64,000 nucleotides of DNA from Streptomyces tendae (GCF_014650435.1 NZ_BMUY01000015.1:1-64000), one strand, 5' to 3'. Shown: positions 36,071 through 44,604, numbered from the stretch's first letter. A program made the numbers and translations. Notes: generated from the letters alone by a model not told the origin.

Positions 36071-36562
36071 TCAGAGGCTGGTGAGGATCTGGGGCGACAG
36101 GTTCTTGATCATGGTGTTGGTCCAGCGCATCTGGCGCAGTGTCTGCGGGTGGCACGCGGAGGCGAGCGTCAGCAGCCCGCTGTCCTTCGACGCCTGGGCG
36201 GCCTGGGCCAGCATCTCCCAGTGCAGTGAGTTCTCCGCCGCGGCCACGTGCAGCTCGCGCAGGTCGCGCAGGAGGAGCAGACCCGGCTCCGGCCGGTGCC
36301 CGAACGCCTCGGACGCCTTCTTGCGCAGGGTGGCGAAGACGCCGTCCGCGGAGTGCTCCGGCGGCTCGCCCAGCTTCACACCGCGCTCCGCGGCGGTCTC
36401 GGCGAGCCGCCGCACGTGCTCGCGGGACCAGCGGGCGAGGTCGGCGGCGACGTGGTGGACCTCGTGCTCGGTGGCGTGCCGCTCGCCCACGGCCACCAAC
36501 TCGTGGGCCAGCCGCCGCTCGCCGCGGTGCAGCGTGCGCAGGGTCAGGTCGATGCCGTTCAC
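36071..36562 (-). CDS. Predicted helical-bundle (ferritin-like) protein coupled to the molybdopterin enzyme
   Basis: A 163-residue all-helical protein rich in His and Glu (RHATEHEVHHVAADLARW, DLRELHVAAAENSLHWEML, RQMRWTNTMIKNL). It looks like a four-helix bundle, possibly ferritin-like, but no exact metal-ligand pattern could be assigned. GTG at 36562 overlaps the stop of the molybdopterin oxidoreductase by 4 nt (GTGA), so the two are made together. A helper, electron-carrier or storage role is a guess. Confidence 0.7.
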   Translation of the reverse strand: MNGIDLTLRTLHRGERRLAHELVAVGERHATEHEVHHVAADLARWSREHVRRLAETAAERGVKLGEPPEHSADGVFATLRKKASEAFGHRPEPGLLLLRDLRELHVAAAENSLHWEMLAQAAQASKDSGLLTLASACHPQTLRQMRWTNTMIKNLSPQILTSL

Positions 36563-39051
36563 CGGGCGCCCTCCTCGTGGCCGTGCGGGAACCCGGTGGG
36601 CTCCTGCTGAGTCGTCCGCGCCGCCGGGCCCCCGGCGGTGGGCGGGACGGAACCGGCGGCGACCGGTGCCGACGCGGTGGTGGTCGGCGCCGGGGAGGGC
36701 CGGCCGTCCCCGCGTTCCACGAGGGTGAGCGCGGCCGTGGCCGTCTTGAACAGCGGCTGCTTGGAGGCCGGGTCCCAGTCGGTGATCGTCGTCTCGTTCG
36801 CGGCCCGCCCGGGAGTGTCCGGGCCGGGCCCGGAGCCGCCGTCGGTGTCCCAGTAGCCGTAGTGGAACGGCACGAACAGCAGCCCCGTGCGGATGCCGCT
36901 CACCCGCAGTCGTCCGCGCAGCCGGCCGCGCCTGCTGGTGACCTCGACCAGGTCGCCCTCGCCGAGACCGAGCCGCTCCGCGTCCGCGGCGGAGACCTCC
37001 ACCCACACGTCGGGGGCGGCGTCGTTCAGCTGGGGCGCCCGACCGGTCTTCGTGCGGGTGTGGAAGTGGTAGAGCGTCCGGCCGGTCGTGAGACGGAACG
37101 GGTACTCCTCGTCCGGCTCCTCGTGCGGCGGCAGATAGGCGGCCGCCTTCAACATCGCCCGGCCGTCGGGGTTGAGGGAGCGGTACTCCACGACCTCCTG
37201 CGAGGCCCCGGTCTCCAGGTCCTTGCCGTAGCTCTCGCACATGTCGGGACCGGCCCAGCTGATGCCGTCCGTGTAGAGCCGTGCCGTCCCCTCGGGCGCC
37301 CGGTCGTCGCAGGGCCACTGGATGCCGCTGGTGTCGCGCAGCTTGGCGTAGGACAGGCCCGTGTAGTCGCAGGGGCGGCCCGCGCTGCACCGCTTCCACG
37401 CCTCGAACGCCGACTCCGGATCGTCCCAGGTGATCAGCGGTCCGCCGTCCTTGTCCCGGAAGTCCATGCGCCGTGCGTAGTCCAGGAAGATGTCCAGGTC
37501 GGGCCTGGCCTCACCGGGCGGTTCCACCGCCTTGCAGGACAGGTGCACCGTGCGGTCGGCGTTGGTGAGCGCGCCGGTCTTCTCGCCCCAGGTCGCGGCG
37601 GGCAGCACCACGTCGGCCAGCTGCGCCGTCTCCGTCAGGTAGAGGTCCTGTACGACCGTGAACAGCCTTTCCTGCGACAGGATCGAGCGCATGCGGGACA
37701 GTTCCGGCATCGAGACGGCGGGGTTGGTGCCGCTGATCCACAGCATCCGCAGCGAGCCCTGCTCGGCGTACCGGAAGATCTGCATCGCGTGGGTCGGCGG
37801 CGCGAAGTGCGGGACGGTCTCCGGCTCGACGTTCCACACCCGGGCCAGGTCGGCCACGTGGGCGTCGTTCTGCCAGTTGCGGAAGCCCGGCAGGTCGCCG
37901 TTGGCCCCGCACTCGCGGGTGTTCTGGGCGGTGGGCTGGCCGTTCATCTGCAGCAGGCCGGCGCCGGGCCTGCCCAGCATGCCGCGGATCAGGTGCAGGT
38001 TGTTGACCTGCACGGCGGCGGCGGTGGCCTGGTGGGACTGGTAGACGCCCTGGAGGACCGTGGAGACCAACGCGTCGGCGGTGCCGACGAGTTCGGCCGC
38101 CTCCTCGATCCGGGCGGCGGGCACGTCGCAGATCTCCGCCGCCCACTTCGGCGTGCAGTCGGCGACCCGGGCGGCCAGTTCCTCGAAGCCGACGGTGTGC
38201 GCGGCGATGAAGTCCCGGTCGATCCGCTCGTGCCGGATCGTCTCGTGCAGCAGCGCGTTGAGCAGGGCGACGTTGGTGCCGCTGCGGGGCGCGAGATGCA
38301 CGGCGGCGTGTTCGGCGACGCGGGTGGGGCGCGGGTCCACGCACAGCAGCCGCGGCGGGTCCGCGCCCTCCAGGCGGTCGAGGAGCCGCATCCACTGCAC
38401 GGGCTGGGTCTCGGCGATGTTGTGGCCGAACAGCGCGACCACGTCGGCGTGGTCGAAGTCGTCGTAGCTGCCGGGCTGCCCGTCACAGCCGAACGTCTCC
38501 TTCAACGCCTCCGCGGCCGTGGCCGTGCACAGCCGGGTGTTGCCGTCGAGGTGGTTGGTGCCGATGCCGGCCCGGGCCAGGACCGTGAGCGTGTAGTACT
38601 CCTCCAGGAACAGCTGCCCGGAGGTGTAGAAGCCGATCGAGCCCGGCCCGCGCGAGTCCAGCAGCTCGCGCGAGCGGGCGGCCACCAGGTCCATCGCCGT
38701 GTCCCAGTCCGTCTCCACCAACTGCCCGCTGCGCCGGACCAGCGGCCGGGTCAGCCGGTCACGGGAGGCGTTGGCCTGCCAGCCGAACAGGTCCTTCGGA
38801 CCGAGCCGCCCCCGGTTGACCCGGTCCACGTCCCGGCCGCGCACGCCGACCATGCGGCCGTCGGCCACCGCGATGTCCATGGCGTCGCCGTCCGAGTGCA
38901 GGATCGACGCGGACTGCACCCAGCGCTGCACCGAGCCGGGCTCCACGCCGTCCGCGAGGTACGTGTCCACCCGGGCCGGCCAGGTCTCGTGCCGTCCGTA
39001 GGGCACCCGTGCGCCCCAGGGCCGCGCGATCCGGTCCGTCGCATCCTCCAT
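36559..39051 (-). CDS. Molybdopterin oxidoreductase lacking the N-terminal [4Fe-4S] ligands
   Basis: An 830-residue member of the DMSO-reductase/assimilatory nitrate reductase-formate dehydrogenase superfamily (MGD cofactor). The usual CxxCxxxC cluster motif is replaced by Ser49, His52 and Asp56 (QSASILHSDGDAMDIAV), and the fourth Cys position is also missing in GRLGPKDLFGW. The candidate molybdenum ligand is Cys155 in NTRLCTATAA. MGD-binding segments such as FGHNIAETQP and RSGTNVALLNALLH are intact. The C-terminal 90 residues end in a Pro/Ala/Thr-rich tail. No Tat signal; cytoplasmic. ATG at 39051 with GGGAGG upstream. Substrate unknown. Confidence 0.9.
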   Translation of the reverse strand: MEDATDRIARPWGARVPYGRHETWPARVDTYLADGVEPGSVQRWVQSASILHSDGDAMDIAVADGRMVGVRGRDVDRVNRGRLGPKDLFGWQANASRDRLTRPLVRRSGQLVETDWDTAMDLVAARSRELLDSRGPGSIGFYTSGQLFLEEYYTLTVLARAGIGTNHLDGNTRLCTATAAEALKETFGCDGQPGSYDDFDHADVVALFGHNIAETQPVQWMRLLDRLEGADPPRLLCVDPRPTRVAEHAAVHLAPRSGTNVALLNALLHETIRHERIDRDFIAAHTVGFEELAARVADCTPKWAAEICDVPAARIEEAAELVGTADALVSTVLQGVYQSHQATAAAVQVNNLHLIRGMLGRPGAGLLQMNGQPTAQNTRECGANGDLPGFRNWQNDAHVADLARVWNVEPETVPHFAPPTHAMQIFRYAEQGSLRMLWISGTNPAVSMPELSRMRSILSQERLFTVVQDLYLTETAQLADVVLPAATWGEKTGALTNADRTVHLSCKAVEPPGEARPDLDIFLDYARRMDFRDKDGGPLITWDDPESAFEAWKRCSAGRPCDYTGLSYAKLRDTSGIQWPCDDRAPEGTARLYTDGISWAGPDMCESYGKDLETGASQEVVEYRSLNPDGRAMLKAAAYLPPHEEPDEEYPFRLTTGRTLYHFHTRTKTGRAPQLNDAAPDVWVEVSAADAERLGLGEGDLVEVTSRRGRLRGRLRVSGIRTGLLFVPFHYGYWDTDGGSGPGPDTPGRAANETTITDWDPASKQPLFKTATAALTLVERGDGRPSPAPTTTASAPVAAGSVPPTAGGPAARTTQQEPTGFPHGHEEGAR

Positions 39052-39128
39052 CGCCGGCCTCCCGCCAACATCCGCCACACTGCCGGCCGCCGGGTACCCG
39101 GGCGCCGCGGATCGAAGCGGTCCACTTG

Positions 39129-39142
39129 TGGGAGCGCTCCCA
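39129..39142. promoter_or_regulatory. Perfect CebR-type operator TGGGAGCGCTCCCA
   Basis: A 14-bp perfect palindrome identical to the consensus described for CebR/CelR, the LacI-family repressors of cello-oligosaccharide use in Streptomyces and Thermobifida. It lies 19 bp before the GNAT start codon and 78 bp before the divergent molybdopterin oxidoreductase start, so it could control either. Confidence 0.85.
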
Positions 39143-39160
39143 AGCGGGCAGGATGCTGCG

Positions 39161-39841
39161 GTGACAGCGACTCCCTCCGTACGCCCCTACCGTCCCGCCG
39201 ACGCCCCGGCCCTCGACGACATCTGCATCCGGACCGCGCACAACGGCCGGGACAGCCGGCCCGTGTACGCCGACCCCGCCGTCCTGCCGGCCATCTTCGC
39301 CGCGCCCTACGTCCACCTGGACCCCGACCTGGCCTTCGTGCTGGACGACGGGCAGGGCCGAGCGGTCGGCTACATCCTCGGCACGGCGGACACCGTGCGC
39401 TTCGCCGCCGAGTTCCGGGCGAAGTGGCTGCCGAGGGTCGCCGACCGGTATCCGGCCCCGCAGGGACCGCCCGGCACCCGGACCCCGGACGAGGTCATGG
39501 CCGGACTGCTGCACGACCCGGAGCGCATGATCGTCCCGGAACTGGCCGCCCACCCCGCCCATCTGCACATCGACCTGCTGCCCGACTGGCAGGGACAGGG
39601 CCACGGCCGGACCCTGATGCGGACGTTCTGGCGGGCCCTGCGCGAACGCGGCGTCCCGGCCGTCCACCTGGTCATGGCAACGGCCAACACCCAGGCCAGG
39701 GCCTTCTACGACCGCCTCGGCTTCCACGAGATCGCCGCGGCGGGCCTCGACCCCGCCGACGTCACCTGCCTGGGCCGTACGACGCAGGACACGCAGGACG
39801 CGGGGAACACGGGGCACGCGCAGGACGCGAAACGGACCTGA
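39161..39841 (+). CDS. GNAT-family acetyltransferase
   Basis: A 226-residue GNAT protein. The acetyl-CoA motif is LLPDWQGQGHGRTLM, followed by a typical TANTQARAFYDRLGFHEI segment. The N-terminal half contains RPYRPADAPALDDICIRTAHNG and an ICIRTA/VDPAV-like layout that resembles GNAT proteins associated with glycosyl-hydrolase loci and the OGA C-terminal domain. The extreme C-terminus is Asp/Thr-rich with repeated TQDA/DAGN. GTG at 39161 is preceded by AGGATG. The CebR box upstream suggests induction by cello-oligosaccharides. Confidence 0.88.
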   Translation: MTATPSVRPYRPADAPALDDICIRTAHNGRDSRPVYADPAVLPAIFAAPYVHLDPDLAFVLDDGQGRAVGYILGTADTVRFAAEFRAKWLPRVADRYPAPQGPPGTRTPDEVMAGLLHDPERMIVPELAAHPAHLHIDLLPDWQGQGHGRTLMRTFWRALRERGVPAVHLVMATANTQARAFYDRLGFHEIAAAGLDPADVTCLGRTTQDTQDAGNTGHAQDAKRT

Positions 39842-39864
39842 CGGCGGACCGGCCGGACGGGGGG

Positions 39865-40593
39865 TCAGTCCCCGCCCAGCCGGTAGACGTTGAAGGCCCG
39901 TCGGATGACCGGCTGCGCCACGTTGCGCACCCGGACCCCGCCCGCCGTCATCCCGTGCTCCGCGCCCAGGTGGGCGTGTCCGTGGACGGCCAGATCGGCG
40001 CCGGCCGTGTCGATCGCCTCCGCCAGCAGGTAGCTGCCGAGGAACGGATGGATCTCCGGCGGCTCCCCGGCGAGCGTGTCCGCGACGGGGGAGAAGTGGG
40101 TCAGTGCCACCCGCGCCGCGCAGTCCCTCTGGTCCAGCTCCTTGAGCGCGGCGTGCAGGGAGTCCGCCGAACGGCGGGTGGTCCGCACGAACTCCTTCAT
40201 CACCGGCTCGCCGAACTCACCGGCGCTGCGTCCCACGAACCCGCCGCCGAACCCCTTGGTCCCGGCGATCCCCACCCGGCCCCCGGCGCACTCCACGACG
40301 GTCGCCTCGCCCTCCAGCACGCTGACTCCGGCGTCCCGGAGGATCGCGGTGACCTCCTCGGGCCGTTCGTCGTGGTGGTCGTGGTTCCCGAGGACCGCCA
40401 CCACCGGCACCGGCAGGTCCCGCACCTCCCGGGCGACCACCCGCGCCTCCTGGGGGGTGCCGTGCCGGGTCAGGTCCCCGGCGAGCAGCAGCACGTCGGC
40501 GCAGTCGGACAGGGTCTCGAACGCGGGCCGCAGCAGCCCTTCGCTGTCGGGTCCCATGTGGATGTCCCCGACGGCGGCGACGCGGATCGTCAC
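39865..40593 (-). CDS. Small metallophosphoesterase
   Basis: A 242-residue calcineurin-like phosphoesterase with a full metal set: VGDIHMGPDSEG, LLAGDLTRHG, VLGNHDHHDE, ALTHFSP and HGHAHLG. Compact single domain, cytoplasmic. GTG at 40593 overlaps the BON gene stop by 4 nt and has GGAGG upstream. It is the third gene of a nucleotidyltransferase-BON-phosphoesterase operon. A nucleotide or phosphate-monoester substrate is plausible but not shown. Confidence 0.93.
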   Translation of the reverse strand: MTIRVAAVGDIHMGPDSEGLLRPAFETLSDCADVLLLAGDLTRHGTPQEARVVAREVRDLPVPVVAVLGNHDHHDERPEEVTAILRDAGVSVLEGEATVVECAGGRVGIAGTKGFGGGFVGRSAGEFGEPVMKEFVRTTRRSADSLHAALKELDQRDCAARVALTHFSPVADTLAGEPPEIHPFLGSYLLAEAIDTAGADLAVHGHAHLGAEHGMTAGGVRVRNVAQPVIRRAFNVYRLGGD

Positions 40594-40847
40594 AGCTCCT
40601 CCGCATGGTCCGGGCGCGTGGCCTCCGCCACCACGACGTCGGCGTGCACGGTCAGCCCGGCCAGCTCCTGACGGGCCAGGCGCAGCACCCTCTCGCGGCA
40701 CTGCGCCGAGGGCACCGTCCCGGTGAGCGCGACCGCCCCGGCCCGGACCTCGGCACGTACGCCGAGTTCACCGAGTTCCTCCGCGGCGAGCCGGTCCTGC
40801 AGGTGCGCCACACGGTATTCGACGTTCTGGACGCCGGGGTCGCTCAT
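40590..40847 (-). CDS. BON-domain small protein
   Basis: An 85-residue BON domain protein (EYRVAHLQDRLAAEELGEL, then VRAGAVALTGTVPSAQCRERV). BON domains bind phospholipid or potassium-type ligands in Gram-negatives; here there is no signal peptide or LysM, so it is cytoplasmic. It overlaps both neighbours by 4 nt (ATGA and GTGA), so all three proteins are co-translated. Confidence 0.92.
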   Translation of the reverse strand: MSDPGVQNVEYRVAHLQDRLAAEELGELGVRAEVRAGAVALTGTVPSAQCRERVLRLARQELAGLTVHADVVVAEATRPDHAEEL

Positions 40848-41554
40848 CGCGGACCCTCCTTCGAGACGGTGGCCGGGGGACCGGCCGGAGGGATGATCTC
40901 CAGCCGTTCCAGGATGAAGAAGAACGCGGCGGGCATCGGATCGTCGCCGCAGTCTCGGCGCAGCGCCGCCCAGTCGATCTTCTCGCGCAGGGTGCGGGCG
41001 ATCGGCAGTACCGCACCGAAGTCGCAGTGGTGCTCCGAGAAGGCCGCCAGCAGACCGCGCAGCAGGTCGGTCGGCGACAGGACCGGCATCAGGACCGAGT
41101 CGACCGACAGATCCCGGGCCCGGTCCAGCAGAGCCGTCGTGACCGGCTCGTGCGCCAGCTCGAAGATCAGGTCGACCTGCTGCCCCAGGCAGTCCGCCTT
41201 GAGCAGCCAGTCCTCGGGTGGCGTGTAGACCGTCAGCCCCGCTTCCCGCAGCGTCGCGGCGACGGCGTCGGCGTCCTCGGGGCGGATGCAGAAGTCGACG
41301 TCGTGCTGGAGGTTCTGGGTGCCGCCGTGGGCGTACACGGCGACGCTGCCGGCCAGCGCGAACGGGTGCTCCGCCTTCTTCAGGGTCGAGCCCACCTGCT
41401 TGGCGGCCTGGAGAATCGCCTGATTGCGGTCGAGCGGGAGATCCTCGTGAGGTGCCTCGCGCCGGGGCACGGGGCCGCTCTCCCCGTCGGACGGGTGCAG
41501 CTCGGAGACGCCGGCCCGTCGGCCGGTGGCGTGATCGTCGGCGGGCTGCCTCAT
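40844..41554 (-). CDS. AbiEii-like nucleotidyltransferase-fold protein
   Basis: A 236-residue protein with a pol-beta-type nucleotidyltransferase core: PFALAGSVAVYAHGG, then LQHDVDFCI (Asp pair as in hG[GS]...DhD motifs) and QQVDLIFEL. This resembles AbiEii/AbiGii toxins and kanamycin nucleotidyltransferase-like proteins. No antitoxin-sized partner precedes it, and it is translationally coupled to a BON protein and a phosphoesterase, which is not a standard AbiE layout. ATG at 41554 with GGAAGGGG upstream. Whether it is a toxin, a tRNA/nucleotide-modifying enzyme or something else is open. Confidence 0.82.
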   Translation of the reverse strand: MRQPADDHATGRRAGVSELHPSDGESGPVPRREAPHEDLPLDRNQAILQAAKQVGSTLKKAEHPFALAGSVAVYAHGGTQNLQHDVDFCIRPEDADAVAATLREAGLTVYTPPEDWLLKADCLGQQVDLIFELAHEPVTTALLDRARDLSVDSVLMPVLSPTDLLRGLLAAFSEHHCDFGAVLPIARTLREKIDWAALRRDCGDDPMPAAFFFILERLEIIPPAGPPATVSKEGPR

Positions 41555-41701
41555 CGCTGTCCCCTTCCCGGGCTGTCGCCGTCGGCGGAACGGACCGGAC
41601 CGGCCCTCCCCTTCTGGCGAGGCGGGTACCCGGCGCCGTACCGCCGACACCGCGGCAGGTGCCGGTGTGAGGCGTGCGGGGATCGCGGGCACTCGGCCGG
41701 C

Positions 41702-42013
41702 ATGAGCGACGAGCGGATGCGACAGCGGACCGACTCCGCCGACCGCCGGACCGTGGAACGGCTGGTGGCGGCCTGGCTGGCCGAGACCGAGCGGCACGAT
41801 CCCGAGGCCGCCGGCGAGGCCCGCGACGGATGGGAACGGGACGCGCTGTCCGACCGGTCCGCCCAGGACCTGGCCACCTGGGTCACCGCCAGGGTCACGG
41901 ACACCGGCTTCACCGAGGACGAGGGCCCCTACGTGGCGGGCCCCGTGCGGATCACCCCGGCGGACAAGGACACCGTGCACGCCTGGCTGCGCGCCCGCGG
42001 GCACGCCGTGTGA
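41702..42013 (+). CDS. Small acidic hypothetical protein
   Basis: A 103-residue protein that I do not recognise. It is acidic and helical (DRRTVERLVAAWLAETERHD, RDALSDRSAQDLATWVTARV), with no membrane segment or Cys. ATG at 41702 has no strong RBS. The gene is divergent from the NTase operon and convergent with the SpoIIE gene; its stop codon lies inside a hairpin stem. Confidence 0.6.
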   Translation: MSDERMRQRTDSADRRTVERLVAAWLAETERHDPEAAGEARDGWERDALSDRSAQDLATWVTARVTDTGFTEDEGPYVAGPVRITPADKDTVHAWLRARGHAV

Positions 42014-42036
42014 GGCGGACACCGGTGCCGCCTCAC
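42010..42036. terminator. Hairpin that contains both convergent stop codons
   Basis: GTGAGGCGG (42010-42018) pairs exactly with CCGCCTCAC (42028-42036) across 9 nt, and the loop contains the self-palindrome CACCGGTG. The stem carries the TGA of the 41702 gene and the stop of the SpoIIE gene at 42033-42035, so both transcripts end in the same structure. Confidence 0.7.
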
Positions 42037-43214
42037 GAAGGCGGCCGCCACTCGAACATCAGCAGCGTCGCGTCGTCCCGCAGCCGGCCCTCCTGCATGG
42101 CCAGGATCGAGTGGATCAGCCGGCGCAGGGACTCCGGCGCCAGTTCACCGCCGGCCGTGGCCCGGATGACGTAGTCGGCGAAACGTTCCAGGCCCAGCAG
42201 CTTGGCCTCCCGGGTCCGGGCCTCCACGACACCGTCGGTGTACATCAGCACCCGGTCCCCGGGCACCAGCGAGATCTCGTGCGTCCGGCGCGCGTGCGGG
42301 CTGAGCAGGGACGGCATGCCCATGGGCGGGTCGGCGTCGCGCTCCATGGCGTCGATGATCAGCCGCTGGTCGCGGATCAGGATGGGCGCGGGATGACCGC
42401 AGTTGGCCCAGCGCAGCACGCCGGTGACCAGGTCGAGCTGCGCGATGACCGAGGTGCAGAACTTGTCCGGGAGCCAGCTGGACAGCGCCTCGTCCACGCC
42501 GCGCACCAGCTCGGGCAGGTCGGCGCCGGTGCGCCGGGCGTTGCGGCTGGCCGCCAGCGAGACCGTGCTGGTCAGTCCGGAGGCCAGGTCGTGCCCCATC
42601 GCGTCCAGGACGGCCACGTGCAGGGTGGTCTCCGTCAGTGCGTGGTCGAAGGCGTCGCCGCCGATCTCGTAGGCGGGTTCCAGCACGGCCGTCGACACGA
42701 CGTCGCCGTTGCCTATGGTGCGTGGCGGCAGCAGGGCGCGGAGCATCTCGGCGGGCAGCTGCATGCGCTCGGTACGGGTGCGCCGCACGAAGGAGTCCTC
42801 GTAGAGCCGCTTGGATGTGATCATCATGGCGAGCAGCGAGGCGAGCGCCCGGCCGCGGGTCAGCGAGGAAGCGGTGAGGGCCGTCTCGTGCACGGCCAGG
42901 ACGCCGAGCCGCTCCGCGCCGTCCAGCAGCGGGAACCAGGCGATGATGCCGCCGCCCGCCCCGGACTCCTCCACCCGCAGCGACTGGGTGCGGTACGCCC
43001 ACCCCGCCAGCGAGCCGTCGACCGGGACCGTCGGGGCCACGGCCGTCTGGGGGACCAGTTGGCGCTGCTGGAGGTCGACGAGGTAGACGACGGCCTGCCG
43101 CAGCCCCAGTGCCCTGGCACAGCGGGCCGTGGCGGTGCGCAGGTCCAGGGTGAGGTGCGCCGGATCGGCGAGGAACTTCCGCAGCCCCGCGTCGTCCGGG
43201 TCCGACGTGGACAC
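42033..43214 (-). CDS. GAF-SpoIIE protein phosphatase
   Basis: A 393-residue phosphatase with an N-terminal GAF domain (about residues 20-145: RCARALGLRQAVVYLVD, FPLLDGAERLGVLAVHE) and a SpoIIE/PP2C domain (GGDAFDHAL, DAMGHDLAS, NCGHPAPILI, YTDGVVEAR, RDDATLLMFEW). It dephosphorylates STAS-type anti-anti-sigma factors in stress signalling. GTG at 43214 has GGAGACGAG upstream. The partner is not nearby. Second SpoIIE protein of the window. Confidence 0.92.
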   Translation of the reverse strand: MSTSDPDDAGLRKFLADPAHLTLDLRTATARCARALGLRQAVVYLVDLQQRQLVPQTAVAPTVPVDGSLAGWAYRTQSLRVEESGAGGGIIAWFPLLDGAERLGVLAVHETALTASSLTRGRALASLLAMMITSKRLYEDSFVRRTRTERMQLPAEMLRALLPPRTIGNGDVVSTAVLEPAYEIGGDAFDHALTETTLHVAVLDAMGHDLASGLTSTVSLAASRNARRTGADLPELVRGVDEALSSWLPDKFCTSVIAQLDLVTGVLRWANCGHPAPILIRDQRLIIDAMERDADPPMGMPSLLSPHARRTHEISLVPGDRVLMYTDGVVEARTREAKLLGLERFADYVIRATAGGELAPESLRRLIHSILAMQEGRLRDDATLLMFEWRPPS

Positions 43215-43380
43215 CTCGTCTCCTCTCGTCGAGAGCCCGCCGGGGCGGGGACGATGCCCAGCAGTCTGGCACCGCCCCTCCTGCCCCGCCCGTCGGGCCG
43301 CTCACCGGGGTGGCGCTTCGGTCCCGGCAGAAGGGGCACGCGTCACCTTGTACGCCCCGAGCGCCGAGGAGTGGTGCCGC

Positions 43381-43794
43381 ATGACCGAGTACGAGCGTTC
43401 CCGCACCATGCCCGCCCAGCCCGAGCAGGTCTTCGACCAGGCCGCGAACGTGGGACAGCTGGAGACCTGGCTGCCCCGGGACCTGCACGTGGAGCCGGAG
43501 GAGCCGCCCGCCGTCACCGTGCACGAGGACCGCACCGACCAGGACACCTCGGCGCTGCTGAGTGCCCGGCCCGAGCAGATGCGGCTCGAGTGGGGCACCC
43601 GCGAGCAGGGCAGCTACGCCGGCTGGCTCCAGGTCGCCGGACTCGACAGCGGGGCCAGCGAGGTCACGGTGCACCTGTCGTTCTTCGACGAGGGTCACGA
43701 CCCGGGACGACGGACGGTGACCGAGGCCCTCGACGGCAGCCTGCGGCGGCTGGAGGACCAGGTGAGGATGCGCACCGACAACGCCGCCGGCTGA
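43381..43794 (+). CDS. SRPBCC-fold protein
   Basis: A 137-residue START/SRPBCC-like protein (MTEYERSRTMPAQPEQVFDQAANVGQL start, beta-rich middle, C-terminal helix EALDGSLRRLEDQV). Members bind hydrophobic ligands or act as cyclases/aromatases. ATG at 43381 has GAGGAG about 9 nt upstream. It is divergent from the SpoIIE gene. No partner enzyme is adjacent. Confidence 0.82.
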   Translation: MTEYERSRTMPAQPEQVFDQAANVGQLETWLPRDLHVEPEEPPAVTVHEDRTDQDTSALLSARPEQMRLEWGTREQGSYAGWLQVAGLDSGASEVTVHLSFFDEGHDPGRRTVTEALDGSLRRLEDQVRMRTDNAAG

Positions 43795-43998
43795 CCGGGC
43801 GTCAGAGGGCCCGTGGACGACGCGTCACGCGGCCACCCGTACAGGGCCGGTTGGCTGATCGTTTGCAGCCCTGGGGGTGTGCGTCGGCCCCGGGCGGCCG
43901 AAGCGGCCCTCACCCGAATGGCCCCCGCACACTACTGGTCACGGCCGAACCGGTGTCTCCTGGAGGGTGTCAGCGGCGTCCAGGCTGGGAGGCCGATC

Positions 43999-44193
43999 AT
44001 GTACGAAATGTGCGTGGGCCCGGAGAAGGCGGGCGGAGCGTTGGTGTGGCACGTACTGTCCAAACAGGCCGCGGCCACACTTTGCGGACAGCAGCTCCGC
44101 GAACGTATCGAGGCATCCGACGGTGAACGGGCGCGTCACTGCCCGGACTGCATGGCTTCGTTCGAGAAGTTGATGGCAACCACACCGTGCTGA
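43999..44193 (+). CDS. Small conserved protein with a CxxC pair
   Basis: A 64-residue protein of a kind often annotated as hypothetical in Streptomyces (MYEMCVGPEKAGGALVWHVL, LCGQQLRERIEA). Two cysteines at the end form CxxC (RHCPDCM) with another Cys earlier, so a small zinc or redox motif is possible. ATG at 43999 has GGGAGG at good spacing. Confidence 0.7.
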   Translation: MYEMCVGPEKAGGALVWHVLSKQAAATLCGQQLRERIEASDGERARHCPDCMASFEKLMATTPC

Positions 44194-44209
44194 CGGACCG
44201 TCCGCAAGG

Positions 44210-44244
44210 CGTCCGCCCCGTCGCATCCCGCGGCGGGGCGGACG
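44210..44244. terminator. Perfect 11-bp hairpin after the small CxxC gene
   Basis: CGTCCGCCCCG pairs with CGGGGCGGACG across a 13-nt loop, starting 17 bp after the stop at 44193. Confidence 0.7.
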
Positions 44245-44358
44245 GCGTACCGGGTCGGCGTGATTGTCGGCTGGGGTCATGGTCATGGATCTGGGCCGCT
44301 TCGGTGATCTTTCGACGGGCGGGGCGTCGCGGCCTGCTCCCCGCGGTCCGGCAGCCGG

Positions 44359-44604
44359 TTGACCGGTGGCGCCCGCATCGCGCCGGTCGCGGACGACGAC
44401 CACCTGCCGGCGGCGGCCCTGTGGGTGGACTGGGGCTTCGCCTTCGACGACGTGCGCTGCGACACCGGGCTGCTCACCCGCCCGGCGGGCGCGCAGTTCA
44501 AGGCGCCCGCCGGGCGGGTGGCTGTCAGCCGGAAGGAAGGCGTCGGCACCGCGGTTGACTCCGGGGCCCGGGTCGGTAATCCGGGAGCGCAGGAAGCTCC
44601 CTGA
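44359..44604 (+). pseudogene. Possible truncated coding fragment
   Basis: From a TTG at 44359, about 60 codons show strong GC bias at third positions and a protein-like composition (HLPAAALWVDWGFAFDDVRC, then TRPAGAQFKAPAGRVAVSRK), after which the bias fades before the stop at 44604. No RBS precedes it. It may be the leftover of a gene whose remainder has been deleted. An alternative is chance. I do not recognise the family. Confidence 0.3.

Noticed and set aside
40844..41554. AbiE toxin-antitoxin system
   Set aside because: No AbiEi-type antitoxin gene is adjacent; the neighbours are BON and phosphoesterase genes, so only the fold similarity is kept.
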